Shown piece by piece: positions 16,925-25,433 of a stretch of 63,704 bases of DNA. Origin of the DNA: Tsukamurella sp. M9C. GTDB taxonomy: Bacteria > Actinomycetota > Actinomycetes > Mycobacteriales > Mycobacteriaceae. Each line of letters starts with the position of its first letter. The first letter of the stretch is position 1. Both the position numbers and the translations under genes were made by a program. The notes under the pieces are model-generated. The model had not been told where the DNA came from and ran no database searches. It worked only from the letters and a program-made list of their open reading frames with translations. The stretch covers positions 1 through 63,704 of the forward strand of contig NZ_JAIULG010000024.1 of the NCBI RefSeq assembly GCF_020169415.1. Direction: 5' to 3'.

Positions 16925-17239
16925 ATGCGATTCATCGCGAGTGACGAATTCACCCCCGATCGGCCGTGGGATGCGCTGCCCCTCGCCACGATCTCCCCCG
17001 CGACCGTGCGCCTGCACTGGACCGACTCGGAGTACGTGTGGCACCGGAACGACGGAACGGAGGTGTTCATCGTCGTCGCCGGCGAGGTCGACATGCACTA
17101 CCGCGACGACTGCGGCGACGAGCACGTGCGGCGGCTCGCCCCCGGGCTCGTCTGCGTGGCGGAGATCGGCGACGAGCACAAGGCTGTGCCCGTCAGCGCC
17201 GCCAGCATCGTCGTCGTCGAGCAGGAAGGCTCCATCTAG
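16925..17239 (+). CDS. Small cupin-domain protein
   Basis: 104 residues forming one cupin barrel: HRNDGTEVFIVVAGEVDMHY covers motif 1, with a C-terminal strand HKAVPVSAASIVVVE. Only part of the usual metal-binding His set is present, so metal binding is uncertain. It starts 2 bp after the glutaminase stop and is probably co-transcribed with it. Confidence 0.8.
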   Translation: MRFIASDEFTPDRPWDALPLATISPATVRLHWTDSEYVWHRNDGTEVFIVVAGEVDMHYRDDCGDEHVRRLAPGLVCVAEIGDEHKAVPVSAASIVVVEQEGSI

Positions 17240-17258
17240 ATAGACGGCGCCGAGCGCC

Positions 17259-18800
17259 TCAGCGGGCGACGACGCTGACGCGGTGCCATCCGGTGGCACC
17301 GTCGGGGGCGGGCGGCGCCTTCGCGTCGGTCTGGACCCTGCCCTCGGCGTCGGTGGCGCGCACCTCGAGGGTGTGCTCGCCGCGGTCGAGCGGGAGGGAG
17401 ACGCTCCACTGCCGCCAGGTGTCCGGGCCGACGGTGTCGGCGAGGCGGGTGGGCACCCACGCGCCGGAGTCGGCGCGGACCTCGACGCCGCCGATGCCGG
17501 TGTGCTGCGCCCAGGCGACCCCCGCCACCGTAACCGCGCCGGCGGAGACGGGGCCGCGCGGCACGTCGATCCTCGACTGCACCTTGATCGGTCCGAGCGC
17601 CGACCAGCCCCGCGGAGTCCAGTAACCCTGATCCTCCGCGAAGGTCGTGACCTTGAGCGAGGTCACCCACTTGGTCGCCGACACATAGCCGTACAGGCCG
17701 GGGACCACGAGCCGGGCGGGGAAGCCGTGGATCACGGGCAGCGGCGCCCCGTTCATGCCGATCGCCAGCAGGGAGGCGCGGGCGGGGTCGCGCAGCACCT
17801 CCAAAGGGGTGCCCGCGGTGAAGCCGTCGCTGCTGCGCGAGAGCACCATGTCGGCGCCGGCTCGGGGCCGCGCCCGCTCCAGCAGGTTCCGGATCGGGTG
17901 GCCGAGCCAGAGCGCGTTACCGATGAGGTCGCCGCCCACCTCGTTGCTGACGCACGCGAGCGTGGCGTGGTGCTCCTCCAGCGGCAGCGCGAGCAGCTCG
18001 TCCCAGGTGAGGGTGAAGGGAGCGTCGACCATGCCGTGGACGCGGAGCGACCAGTCCGCGGGGTCGAGTTGCGGGATGCGCAGGGCGGTGTCGATGCGGT
18101 AGAAGTCCGCCGTGGGCGTGACGTAGGGAGTGAGCCCGGCGATCGGCGGGTCGGCCGGGGCCGGTGGTGCGAGGGTCCGCGGCGCGGGCAGGCGGAGCGT
18201 CTCGCGCGCCGCCTTCACCGCCGTCGCGCCCGCCGAGAGCAGGCGGGCCCCGGCGAGGGCCAGCACCGTCGTCCCCGCGGCTGCGCCGGCGACGAGGAGG
18301 AAGCCGCGCCGGTCCATCCCGGCGGCGTCCTCCGGGGCGTCGGGCGCGGGGCGGAGGCGGAGGCGGCGGATCGCCAGGCGCAGGACGAGGATCGACGTCG
18401 CGATGCCCACGAGGCTCGGGACCGCCCAGGTCGCCGTGGCGTCCGGGCGCAGGATCGCGATCAGCGCGCCGACGATCCCGACGAGGCCGAACAGCCCTGC
18501 GCCCCAGGGCGGGCGGCGCAGTTCGAGCAGGCCCGCGGCCGCGGCCCCCAGAGCGAGCACCACGCCCATCGAGCCGAGCAGGACCGCCTTGTCGGCGGTA
18601 CCGAAGGACTCGACGGCGAAGTCCTTGAGCCACGGCGGCGCGGCGTCGATGACCGCGGCCCCGCCCGCGAACAGCGTGCTGGCGCCGGGCGCGACGACGG
18701 CGGCGACGAGTTCCGCCACCGCCAGCCCGGCCGTCCCGGCCAGGACACCCGCCAGCGCGGCGGCCCAGGCGGTCGTGTGGCTCGCGGTCTCCTCGGTCAT
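17259..18800 (-). CDS. Sulfite-oxidase-family molybdopterin oxidoreductase with membrane domain
   Basis: 513 residues. Four or five N-terminal helices (to about residue 155) are followed by a Tat-like MDRRGFLL motif and another hydrophobic segment, then a molybdopterin domain with the Mo-ligand cysteine in ATLACVSNEVGGDLIGN and a C-terminal dimerisation domain. The catalytic part should face the outside. Family members oxidise sulfite or reduce other oxo-compounds. Sulfite released by the nearby SsuD/DszB-like enzymes is a plausible substrate, though orientation and localisation make this inference. The ATG at 18800 is chosen because the extension to 18848 is unlike the family. Confidence 0.88.
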   Translation of the reverse strand: MTEETASHTTAWAAALAGVLAGTAGLAVAELVAAVVAPGASTLFAGGAAVIDAAPPWLKDFAVESFGTADKAVLLGSMGVVLALGAAAAGLLELRRPPWGAGLFGLVGIVGALIAILRPDATATWAVPSLVGIATSILVLRLAIRRLRLRPAPDAPEDAAGMDRRGFLLVAGAAAGTTVLALAGARLLSAGATAVKAARETLRLPAPRTLAPPAPADPPIAGLTPYVTPTADFYRIDTALRIPQLDPADWSLRVHGMVDAPFTLTWDELLALPLEEHHATLACVSNEVGGDLIGNALWLGHPIRNLLERARPRAGADMVLSRSSDGFTAGTPLEVLRDPARASLLAIGMNGAPLPVIHGFPARLVVPGLYGYVSATKWVTSLKVTTFAEDQGYWTPRGWSALGPIKVQSRIDVPRGPVSAGAVTVAGVAWAQHTGIGGVEVRADSGAWVPTRLADTVGPDTWRQWSVSLPLDRGEHTLEVRATDAEGRVQTDAKAPPAPDGATGWHRVSVVAR

Positions 18801-18884
18801 GGATCCAGCGTGGCACGCGGACAGCCCGCGGGCGAGGGTCGTCCGCATACCTCACGGAATCGTAAGAATCGCCGGAAAGAACAA

Positions 18885-18916
18885 GGGCCGCCGCAGCCTT
18901 CCGGCTGCGGCGGCCC
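18885..18916 (-). terminator. Intrinsic terminator after fadD
   Basis: A perfect 14-bp stem (arm GGGCCGCCGCAGCC, loop TTCC) followed on the minus strand by TTGTTCTTTCC, 17 bp beyond the FadD stop codon. Confidence 0.8.
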
Positions 18917-18932
18917 CGTCGTCAGTGCTGCG

Positions 18933-20576
18933 TCAGCCGCGCGACTCCACGACGGTGTAGGTCCCGTCGGCGTACTCGGCGCGGATGAGCTTCTTGTCGA
19001 ACTTGCCGACAGAGGTCTTGGGCACCTCGGTGACGAAGGCCCAGCGCTCGGGGACCTGCCACTTCGGCAGCAGATCGGTGAGGAAAGCGCGCTGCGCCTC
19101 GGCGTCCGCGTCGGCGGCGTCCTTGACCACGGCCAGCACGAAGGGACGCTCGTCCCACTTCTCGTCGGGCACGCCGACGACGGCGGCCTCGGCGATGGTG
19201 GGGTTGCTCATGACCGTGTTCTCGAGCTCGACGGAGCTGATCCACTCGCCGCCGGTCTTGATCATGTCCTTGGTGCGGTCGCGGATGGTCATGAAGCCGT
19301 CCGGGCTGATCGACGCGACGTCGCCGGTGCGGAGCCAGCCGTCGTGGAACTTCGACTCGTCGGAGACGTTGCCCTCGGGCGAGTAGTAGGCACCCGTGAT
19401 CCAGGGCCCGCGCACCTCGAGCTCGCCGGCGGCCTCGCCGTCCCAGGGCTGCTCGTTGCCCTCGTCGTCGATGAGGCGGGCTTGCACCGACGCGGGGAAG
19501 CGGCCCTGCGTGACGCGGTAGGCGAACTCCTCGGTCTCGTCCTCGATGCCGAAGGGCGGGCGCGAGACCGAGCCGAGCGGCGAGGTCTCCGTCATGCCCC
19601 AGGCGTGCACGATGCGGGTGCCGAGCTTGTCGAAGGCGCGGATCATCGACGGGGGCACGGCCGCGCCGCCGACGACGACCTCGCGCAGGTGCGAGATGTC
19701 CTGCGGCTTCACGGCGAGCTGCGCGGCGACGCCGGCCCAGATGGTGGGCACGGCCGCGGCGAAGGTGGCCTTCGTGGCGTCGAGGATCTGCAGCAGCGGC
19801 TCGGGCTGCAGGAAGCGGTCGGGCATGATCAGCGTGATGCCGCCCATCATCGCCGCGAAGGGCAGGCCCCACGACATGACGTGGAACATCGGCACGATCG
19901 CGAGCACGGAGTCGGCATTGCCGAGCGCCATGCCCGACGACGAGTTCACCTGCATCGAGTGCAACCAGATGCTGCGGTGGCTGTAGACGACGCCCTTGGG
20001 GTCGCCCGTGGTGCCGGAGGTGTAACACATGACGGCCGCGTCGCGCTCCGAGATCTCGGGCCACGCGAACGTGGTCGGCTCGCCCGCGATGAGCTCGTCG
20101 AAGGAGTGCACCGTGATGCCCTCGGGCGCCTCGAGCGCCTCCTTCGGGCCGTTCGCGACGATGACGTGCTGCACGTTCGGGGTCGCGGCCAGGTACTTGC
20201 CGAGCAGCGGCGCGACGGAGGCGTCGACGAGGATCACCTTGTCGTCGGCCTGGTTGATGATGAACACGGCCTGCTCGGGCGAGAGGCGCAGATTCAGGGT
20301 GTGGAGCACGGCGCCCATCGCGGGCACGCCGGCGTAGGCCACCTGGTGCTCGTTGTTGTTCCACATGAACGTCGCCACACGGTCGCCCCGCTGCACGCCC
20401 AGCTTGGTCAGGGCGTGGGCCAGCTGCGCGGCCTTGTCGCCGACCTCGGCGAAGGACAGATCGCGCAGGCCCTCACCGGTCCACGTGGTGATCTTGGCCT
20501 CGGGGAAGACGCGGCGGCTGTACTCGACGAGACGGGCGATAGTCAGCTCGCCGTCCTGCATCGTGGTCTGAATCAC
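18933..20576 (-). CDS. Long-chain fatty acyl-CoA ligase (FadD-type)
   Basis: 547 residues of the ANL adenylating family. Core motifs: YTSGTTGDPKGVVYSHRS (P-loop-like), GWGMTETSP-equivalent WGMTETSPLGS, GWLRTGDVASISPDGF and DRTKDMIKTGGEWISSVELE, and the catalytic lysine near the C-terminus in KTSVGKFDKKLIR. It activates fatty acids to acyl-CoA via acyl-AMP, feeding beta-oxidation or envelope lipid synthesis. A GTG start at 20576 has AAGGAG 11 bases upstream; an ATG at 20561 is the alternative. The SDR gene lies 45 bp upstream in the same direction. Confidence 0.92.
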   Translation of the reverse strand: MIQTTMQDGELTIARLVEYSRRVFPEAKITTWTGEGLRDLSFAEVGDKAAQLAHALTKLGVQRGDRVATFMWNNNEHQVAYAGVPAMGAVLHTLNLRLSPEQAVFIINQADDKVILVDASVAPLLGKYLAATPNVQHVIVANGPKEALEAPEGITVHSFDELIAGEPTTFAWPEISERDAAVMCYTSGTTGDPKGVVYSHRSIWLHSMQVNSSSGMALGNADSVLAIVPMFHVMSWGLPFAAMMGGITLIMPDRFLQPEPLLQILDATKATFAAAVPTIWAGVAAQLAVKPQDISHLREVVVGGAAVPPSMIRAFDKLGTRIVHAWGMTETSPLGSVSRPPFGIEDETEEFAYRVTQGRFPASVQARLIDDEGNEQPWDGEAAGELEVRGPWITGAYYSPEGNVSDESKFHDGWLRTGDVASISPDGFMTIRDRTKDMIKTGGEWISSVELENTVMSNPTIAEAAVVGVPDEKWDERPFVLAVVKDAADADAEAQRAFLTDLLPKWQVPERWAFVTEVPKTSVGKFDKKLIRAEYADGTYTVVESRG

Positions 20577-20621
20577 GGTGGTGGAGACTCCTTCTCGGAT
20601 GGGAAATGCAGCCGGCGGGTA

Positions 20622-21392
20622 CTACTGGCTGGTGATCTGGTTGATCAGCCGCACGACCGACCTCGGGGCGAATTTACTCGAATTGGACAGCAGCGTGGTC
20701 AGGGTTCCGACGGAATAGTGGACCCGGGGCAGGAAGGGCACCCGGATTCCGGGGTGCACGGAGTTCCACACCTGCTCTGCGACCTCTTCGGGCGTGATGT
20801 TCACGCCGAGGGTGCGCGTGCTCTTGGCGTCGGTCTCGGCGAGCGCCGTCTTCGCCCACAGCGGCCAGATCGCGACGACGCGGATGCCGTGCTTCTCCCA
20901 CTCCAGCTCCAGCGCCTCGGTGAAGCCGGAGACGTAGAACTTCGCGGCGCTGTAGGTCGCGATGCCGGGCTGGCCGTAGATCGCCGACGCCGAGCTGATG
21001 TTCACCAGGTGCGCGCCCGGCTGCCCCCTGAGGTAGGGCAGCGCCGCCTTCGCGCCGTAGGTGACGCCGAGCGCGTCGATGTCGATCTGCAGCTTGATCT
21101 GCTGCGGCGTGATCTCGTCGAGGTCGCCGCCGAAGAGCACGCCCGCGTTGTTGTCGAGCACCGTCAGGCCGCCGCCGGTGTGCTGCGTGAAATCGGCGAG
21201 CGCGGCCTCCCACTGGTCGTAGTCGGTCACGTCGAGCGTGCCGGTCACGATCGCGGGGTGCTCGGCCTTCAACTCCTCCAGCGCGGCGGCGTTGACGTCG
21301 TAGACGCCCACCGTCCACCCCTCGGACAGGAAGCGCAGGGCAGTGGCCCGGCCGATGCCCGAGGCACCGCCGGAGATGAAGATCGATGGCAT
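20622..21392 (-). CDS. Short-chain dehydrogenase/reductase
   Basis: 256 residues of classical SDR type: cofactor motif SGGASGIGRA, NNAG, and catalytic Ser-Tyr-Lys (SSASAIYGQPGIATYSAAKF). C-terminal residues (RSVVRLINQITSQ) extend beyond the core and may touch the membrane or a partner. Substrate unknown; the FadD neighbour suggests lipid metabolism. I chose the ATG at 21392 over a TTG at 21401 because a TAGGTT box ends seven bases before it. Confidence 0.9.
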   Translation of the reverse strand: MPSIFISGGASGIGRATALRFLSEGWTVGVYDVNAAALEELKAEHPAIVTGTLDVTDYDQWEAALADFTQHTGGGLTVLDNNAGVLFGGDLDEITPQQIKLQIDIDALGVTYGAKAALPYLRGQPGAHLVNISSASAIYGQPGIATYSAAKFYVSGFTEALELEWEKHGIRVVAIWPLWAKTALAETDAKSTRTLGVNITPEEVAEQVWNSVHPGIRVPFLPRVHYSVGTLTTLLSNSSKFAPRSVVRLINQITSQ

Positions 21393-21399
21393 GGCGTCC

Positions 21400-21405
21400 A
21401 ACCTA
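21400..21405 (-). promoter_or_regulatory. Probable -10 box of a leaderless SDR promoter
   Basis: Minus strand TAGGTT, seven bases, ATG at 21392. Confidence 0.45.
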
Positions 21406-21513
21406 CCCGCTGGTCAGGCCGGGGTAAAGACCCTACTGAGGGTCACTCAATTAGCAGTGCGTAGCGGCGCCCGGCCCGCGCACGGGAGGCCCGACGGTGC
21501 CGTCGCCGCGCCC

Positions 21514-21531
21514 GTGAAACCATCGTTTCAC
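21514..21531. promoter_or_regulatory. Palindrome upstream of the AGCS symporter gene
   Basis: GTGAAAC-CATC-GTTTCAC, a perfect 7-bp inverted repeat 24 bp before the symporter ATG. It could be an operator or an RNA hairpin in the 5' leader. The half-sites resemble parS halves in reversed order, but this is not a parS site. Confidence 0.45.
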
Positions 21532-21554
21532 CGCACGCTTCACGAGAGGAACGG

Positions 21555-23012
21555 ATGACCTCGCTCTTCGACCACGTCAACACCGGCATCGGTTGGCTCA
21601 GCACGAACCTGTACAACTACGTGCTGATCTACCTGCTGCTGGGCGTCGGCGCCTACATGACGATCCGCACCCGGTTCGTCCAGGTCCGACTGCTGCCCAA
21701 GATGATCCGCGCGATCGGCTCGTCCCGCTCGGACGCCGAGGGCGGCATCTCGTCGTTCCAGGCGTTCTGCGTGGGCCTCGCCTCGCGCGTGGGCACCGGC
21801 AACATCGCGGGCGTGAGCGTTGCGCTCGTCCTCGGCGGCCCGGGCGCGGTGTTCTGGATGTGGGTCGTGGCGCTGGTCGGCATGGCGACGGCGTTCGTCG
21901 AGGCGACGCTCGCGCAGATGTTCAAGGTGCGCAACGCGGACGGCAGCTTCCGGGGCGGGCCGGCGTACTACATCCAGCGCGGACTCGGCTCGCGCCGCTG
22001 GGGCATGGTCTTCGCCGTGCTGCTGATCTTCGCTTTCGGTTTCGCCTTCAACATGGTGCAGGCCAACACGATCGGCGGCTCCCTCGCCGCCACGTTCCAC
22101 GTCGACACCGCGTGGATCGCCGTGGGCCTCATGGTGATCACGGCACCGATCCTCTACGGCGGGGTGCGACGGATCGCGAGGGTCGCCGAGGTGATCCTGC
22201 CCGTCATGGCGCTGATCTACGTCGCCATCGCACTGGTGATCGTGGCCCTCAACATCACGGCCTTCCCCGAGGTGATCCGGCAGATCGTGGCCGGCGCGTT
22301 CGGGCTCGACGAGGCCCTCGCAGGCACCGCCGGCGGCATCCTGGCCGCCCTGCTCAACGGCGTGAAGCGCGGCCTGTTCTCCAACGAGGCCGGCATGGGC
22401 AGCGCGCCCAACACCGCGGCGACCGCGACCGTCTCGCATCCGGTGAAGCAGGGTCTGATCCAGTCGTTCGGCGTCTTCGTCGACACCATCGTCGTGTGCA
22501 CCGCGACCGCCTTCATCGTGCTGGTCTCCGGCGTCTACACGCCGGGCAGCGAGCCCGAGTCCGGCGGCGCCGTGCTCACGCAGGACTCGATCTCGGCCGT
22601 CCTCGGTACCTGGACGACGGTGCCGATGGCCCTGCTGGTCTTCGTCTTCGCGTTCTCGTCGATCATCGGCAACTACTCCTACGCCGAGATCAACCTCAAC
22701 TTCCTCGGCCTGGAGGGACAGCGACTGCGCGTCCTGCAGACCCTCGTCCTCGCCGCCGTCGGCGTCGGCACCCTCGCCGAGCTCGACACCGTCTGGATGC
22801 TCGCCGACGTCGCGATGGCGCTCATGGCGACGGTGAACCTGATCGCGATCGCCCTGCTCGGCAAGTGGGCCTTCGGTGCGCTCCGCGACTACGACGCGAT
22901 GACCAAGCGCGGCGTCGATGACCGGTTCGTCGGGCGCGGCAACCCGAACCTCCCCGGCGACCTGCCGGGTGATGTGTGGGACCCCGTCGACGAGACGGCG
23001 TCCACCCGCTGA
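21555..23012 (+). CDS. Sodium:alanine/glycine symporter (AGCS family)
   Basis: 485 residues with about eleven membrane helices. Family signatures include the N-terminal GVGAYMTIRTRFVQVRLLP, the GTGNIAGVSVAL helix break, GGPAYYIQRGLG, and KRGLFSNEAGMGSAPN. It imports alanine, glycine or a related small amino acid with sodium. GAGAGGA precedes the ATG. It converges with the TetR gene, 25 bp apart. Confidence 0.93.
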   Translation: MTSLFDHVNTGIGWLSTNLYNYVLIYLLLGVGAYMTIRTRFVQVRLLPKMIRAIGSSRSDAEGGISSFQAFCVGLASRVGTGNIAGVSVALVLGGPGAVFWMWVVALVGMATAFVEATLAQMFKVRNADGSFRGGPAYYIQRGLGSRRWGMVFAVLLIFAFGFAFNMVQANTIGGSLAATFHVDTAWIAVGLMVITAPILYGGVRRIARVAEVILPVMALIYVAIALVIVALNITAFPEVIRQIVAGAFGLDEALAGTAGGILAALLNGVKRGLFSNEAGMGSAPNTAATATVSHPVKQGLIQSFGVFVDTIVVCTATAFIVLVSGVYTPGSEPESGGAVLTQDSISAVLGTWTTVPMALLVFVFAFSSIIGNYSYAEINLNFLGLEGQRLRVLQTLVLAAVGVGTLAELDTVWMLADVAMALMATVNLIAIALLGKWAFGALRDYDAMTKRGVDDRFVGRGNPNLPGDLPGDVWDPVDETASTR

Positions 23013-23037
23013 CCTACTCCCGACGGCCGGTCCGCCG

Positions 23038-23589
23038 TCAGGGCGCCCCGTCGACCATGCGGGCGACGACGGCCAGCAGTCCGGCCATCTGCTCATCGGT
23101 GGCGCGGCGGCGGCCGCCGCTGAGGGCGGCGTCGTAGTAGAGGCCGTCGCCGAGGAGCAGGACCGCGCGGGCGGTGGCCTCGTCGGGCACCTGGTCCTGC
23201 ACCGTCGCGAGGAAGCGGTCCTGCATCGAGCGGATCGCGCGCTCGGCGCGATCGTTCGCCGCCTGGCTCAGCCGCAGCACCGCGACGATCGCGCGGTCGA
23301 GCTGCGAGTCGTCGTAGTTCGACGTGCGCACGTAGTACTCCACCGCTCCCTCGGGCGCGGCGGCCATCAGCTCGACGTCGGCGGCGACGAGCTCGTCGAG
23401 CCAGTCGCACAGCCCGTCGACCAGGGCCTTCTTCGACCCGAAGTGGTAGAGCAGCCCGCCCTTACTGACGCCGGCCTCCGCGGCGACGGCCTCGAGCGTC
23501 GCGGCGCGTTCGCCGTGCTCGATGAGGATCTTCACGAAGGCGTCGAGCAGTTTGGCGCGGGCGGCGGGAGGGGGTGGCACACCTCGCAT
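23038..23589 (-). CDS. TetR-family repressor of the adjacent MFS pump
   Basis: 183 residues. N-terminal helix-turn-helix (LEAVAAEAGVSKGGLLYHFGSKKAL, about residues 27-55) and an all-helical ligand domain. It is divergent from the MFS gene, with a symmetric operator between them, so it most likely represses both until a drug-like ligand binds. The start is set at the ATG at 23589 because the longer reading from 23661 would run through the operator. Confidence 0.92.
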   Translation of the reverse strand: MRGVPPPPAARAKLLDAFVKILIEHGERAATLEAVAAEAGVSKGGLLYHFGSKKALVDGLCDWLDELVAADVELMAAAPEGAVEYYVRTSNYDDSQLDRAIVAVLRLSQAANDRAERAIRSMQDRFLATVQDQVPDEATARAVLLLGDGLYYDAALSGGRRRATDEQMAGLLAVVARMVDGAP

Positions 23590-23616
23590 CGTAGGGGTGA
23601 TCGCGGTCTCTCGTTT

Positions 23617-23638
23617 CTGTACCGTCCAGCTGGTACAG
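23617..23638. promoter_or_regulatory. TetR operator between repressor and efflux genes
   Basis: CTGTACC-N8-GGTACAG, a 22-bp inverted repeat with perfect 7-bp arms, in the divergent intergenic region. It lies 27 bp from the TetR start and 44 bp from the MFS start, a typical position for co-repression. Confidence 0.75.
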
Positions 23639-23682
23639 TAACGACGAACTCGAAAAGCCACGACACCTCAGGAAGTGCCGCC

Positions 23683-25230
23683 ATGACCACCACGCTCCCC
23701 ACCACGACCGCGTCCCCGCGCGCCACGGTGCGCGACTGGGGTGCGCTCGCGGTCCTGATGCTCCCCGTCCTCCTGGTCTCGATCGACGGGACCGTGCTCG
23801 GCTTCGCGCTGCCCTCGATCGCCGCCACGCTCGGCCCGACGGCGGCGCAGCAGCTGTGGATCATCGACGTCTACCCGCTGGTGCTGGCCGGCCTGCTCGT
23901 CTCCATGGGCAGCCTGGGCGACAGGCTGGGCCGGCGCCGCCTCCTCCTGCTGGGCGCGACGGGTTTCGCCGCGATGTCGGTCGTGGCCGCGTACGCCCCC
24001 ACCGCGGGCGCGCTCATCGCCGCCCGCGCGGGCCTCGGCTTCTTCGGCGCGATGCTGATGCCGTCCACGCTCTCGTTGCTGCGCAACATCTTCACCGATC
24101 CGCAGCAGCGTCGGCTCGCGATCGCCGTGTGGGCGTCGTGCTTCGCCGGCGGCGCCGCGCTCGGCCCCATCGTGGGCGGCTTCCTGCTGGAGCACTACTG
24201 GTGGGGCTCGGTCTTCCTCATGGCCGTGCCCGTGCTGATCCCGCTCCTGGTGCTGGCGCCCATCTTCGTCCCCGAGTCGCGCGACCCCAATCCGGGCCGC
24301 ATCGACCCGGTGTCGATCGTGCTCTCGCTGCTCGCGCTGACCCCGATCGTCTACGCGGTGAAGACCCTCGCCAAGGGCGGCGACCTCGCGATCGTCGCGG
24401 TGGCGCTGGTCGTCGGCGTGGTGTCCACCGGACTGTTCCTGCGCCGGCAGCTGCGCCGCCCGGACCCGATGCTGGACGTGCGGCTGTTCGCGGACCGTCG
24501 CTTCTCGGGCGCCGTCGCGGTGAACCTGCTCAGCGTCTTCTCGCTGGTCGGCTTCATGTTCTTCGTCTCGCAGCACCTCCAGCTGGTGGTGGGGATGAGC
24601 CCGATGGACGCCGGCTGGGCGCTGGTCCCGGGTCTGATCACGATGATGGTCGCGGGCCTGTACGTGGTGCGGGTCGTGCGGTGGATCGCCCCGTCGACCG
24701 TGGTGGTGGGCGGCATGCTCGTCTCCGCCGCCGCGTACGCCGTGGTGATGGCCTTCGCCTCGCCGGAGTCCACGCTCGCCGTGCTCATCGCCTTCGCGAT
24801 GCTCGGCGTGGGCATCGGCGCCGCCGAGACGCTGTCGAACGACCTCATCGTCTCGTCGGTGCCCGCCGAGAAGGCGGGCGCGGCCTCGGCCGTCTCGGAG
24901 ACCGCGTACGAGCTCGGCTCCGTGCTCGGCACCGCCGTCCTCGGCTCGATCCTCGCCGGGGCCTACGCCGCGAAGCTCGCGCTGCCCGCCGGCCTCACCG
25001 CCGAGCAGGCGGCCGACGCCGGCGAGACCCTCGCCGGGGCGCACCACGTCGCCACGCAGCTGCCGGCCGAGGCTGCCGACGGCCTGGTCCGGGCCGCCGG
25101 TCAGGCCTTCGACGCGGGCGTCTCGGTGACCTCCGCGATCGGCGTGGTGCTCATGCTGGCCGCGGCCTGGATCGCGCACCGCACGCTGCGGGCGCCGTCC
25201 TCGTCCGCCGCCACGACCGTCGCGCAGTAG
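23683..25230 (+). CDS. MFS drug efflux transporter (14-helix, DHA2/QacA type)
   Basis: 515 residues with about 14 membrane helices. Motif A GSLGDRLGRRRLLLLG lies after helix 2, with WIIDVYPLVLAG before it and the motif C-like helix WASCFAGGAALGPIVGGFL. These mark proton-driven multidrug exporters of the QacA group. AGGAAG precedes the ATG. The last 130 bp overlap, antisense, the 3' end of the small WXG100-like gene. Confidence 0.93.
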   Translation: MTTTLPTTTASPRATVRDWGALAVLMLPVLLVSIDGTVLGFALPSIAATLGPTAAQQLWIIDVYPLVLAGLLVSMGSLGDRLGRRRLLLLGATGFAAMSVVAAYAPTAGALIAARAGLGFFGAMLMPSTLSLLRNIFTDPQQRRLAIAVWASCFAGGAALGPIVGGFLLEHYWWGSVFLMAVPVLIPLLVLAPIFVPESRDPNPGRIDPVSIVLSLLALTPIVYAVKTLAKGGDLAIVAVALVVGVVSTGLFLRRQLRRPDPMLDVRLFADRRFSGAVAVNLLSVFSLVGFMFFVSQHLQLVVGMSPMDAGWALVPGLITMMVAGLYVVRVVRWIAPSTVVVGGMLVSAAAYAVVMAFASPESTLAVLIAFAMLGVGIGAAETLSNDLIVSSVPAEKAGAASAVSETAYELGSVLGTAVLGSILAGAYAAKLALPAGLTAEQAADAGETLAGAHHVATQLPAEAADGLVRAAGQAFDAGVSVTSAIGVVLMLAAAWIAHRTLRAPSSSAATTVAQ

Positions 25231-25433
25231 TCCCGCAGCCGCCGCGCCGCGGCGCTCGCCGCCTCCCCATGGGCGGTGAGCGTCGCGGCCGCGCGGGCCG
25301 CGAAGGCCAGCACCTCCGGCGGCCCCGTCGCCGCCCGCCACCGCGCGGCCTGCTCGGCGAACCCCTCGGCCGCGTCCTCCCACCCCGCGGCGACGCGTTC
25401 CAGCTCCCCGATGTCCACCTCGTCACCGGACAT
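25101..25433 (-). CDS. WXG100-like small helical protein
   Basis: 110 residues. The first 80 form a helix-turn-helix hairpin of the ESX-associated type (VAAGWEDAAEGFAEQAARW, then a second long helix), without a strict WXG. The C-terminus (PIAEVTETPASKA) is encoded antisense to the end of the MFS gene, an overlap of 130 bp. It lies directly downstream of and overlaps (11 bp) a DUF1023-type hydrolase gene; the two kinds of gene are commonly paired in mycolata. A secreted or cell-surface role through a type VII-like route is possible. Confidence 0.65.
   Translation of the reverse strand: MSGDEVDIGELERVAAGWEDAAEGFAEQAARWRAATGPPEVLAFAARAAATLTAHGEAASAAARRLRDYCATVVAADEDGARSVRCAIQAAASMSTTPIAEVTETPASKA

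Noticed and set aside
17283-21464. A 1393-residue open frame on the plus strand
   Set aside because: It is antisense to the molybdoenzyme, fadD and SDR genes, Arg/Gly/His-rich without domains; a typical shadow of high-GC coding DNA.
21514-21531. parS centromere site
   Set aside because: parS is GTTTCAC joined to GTGAAAC; here the halves are in the opposite order with a 4-base gap.
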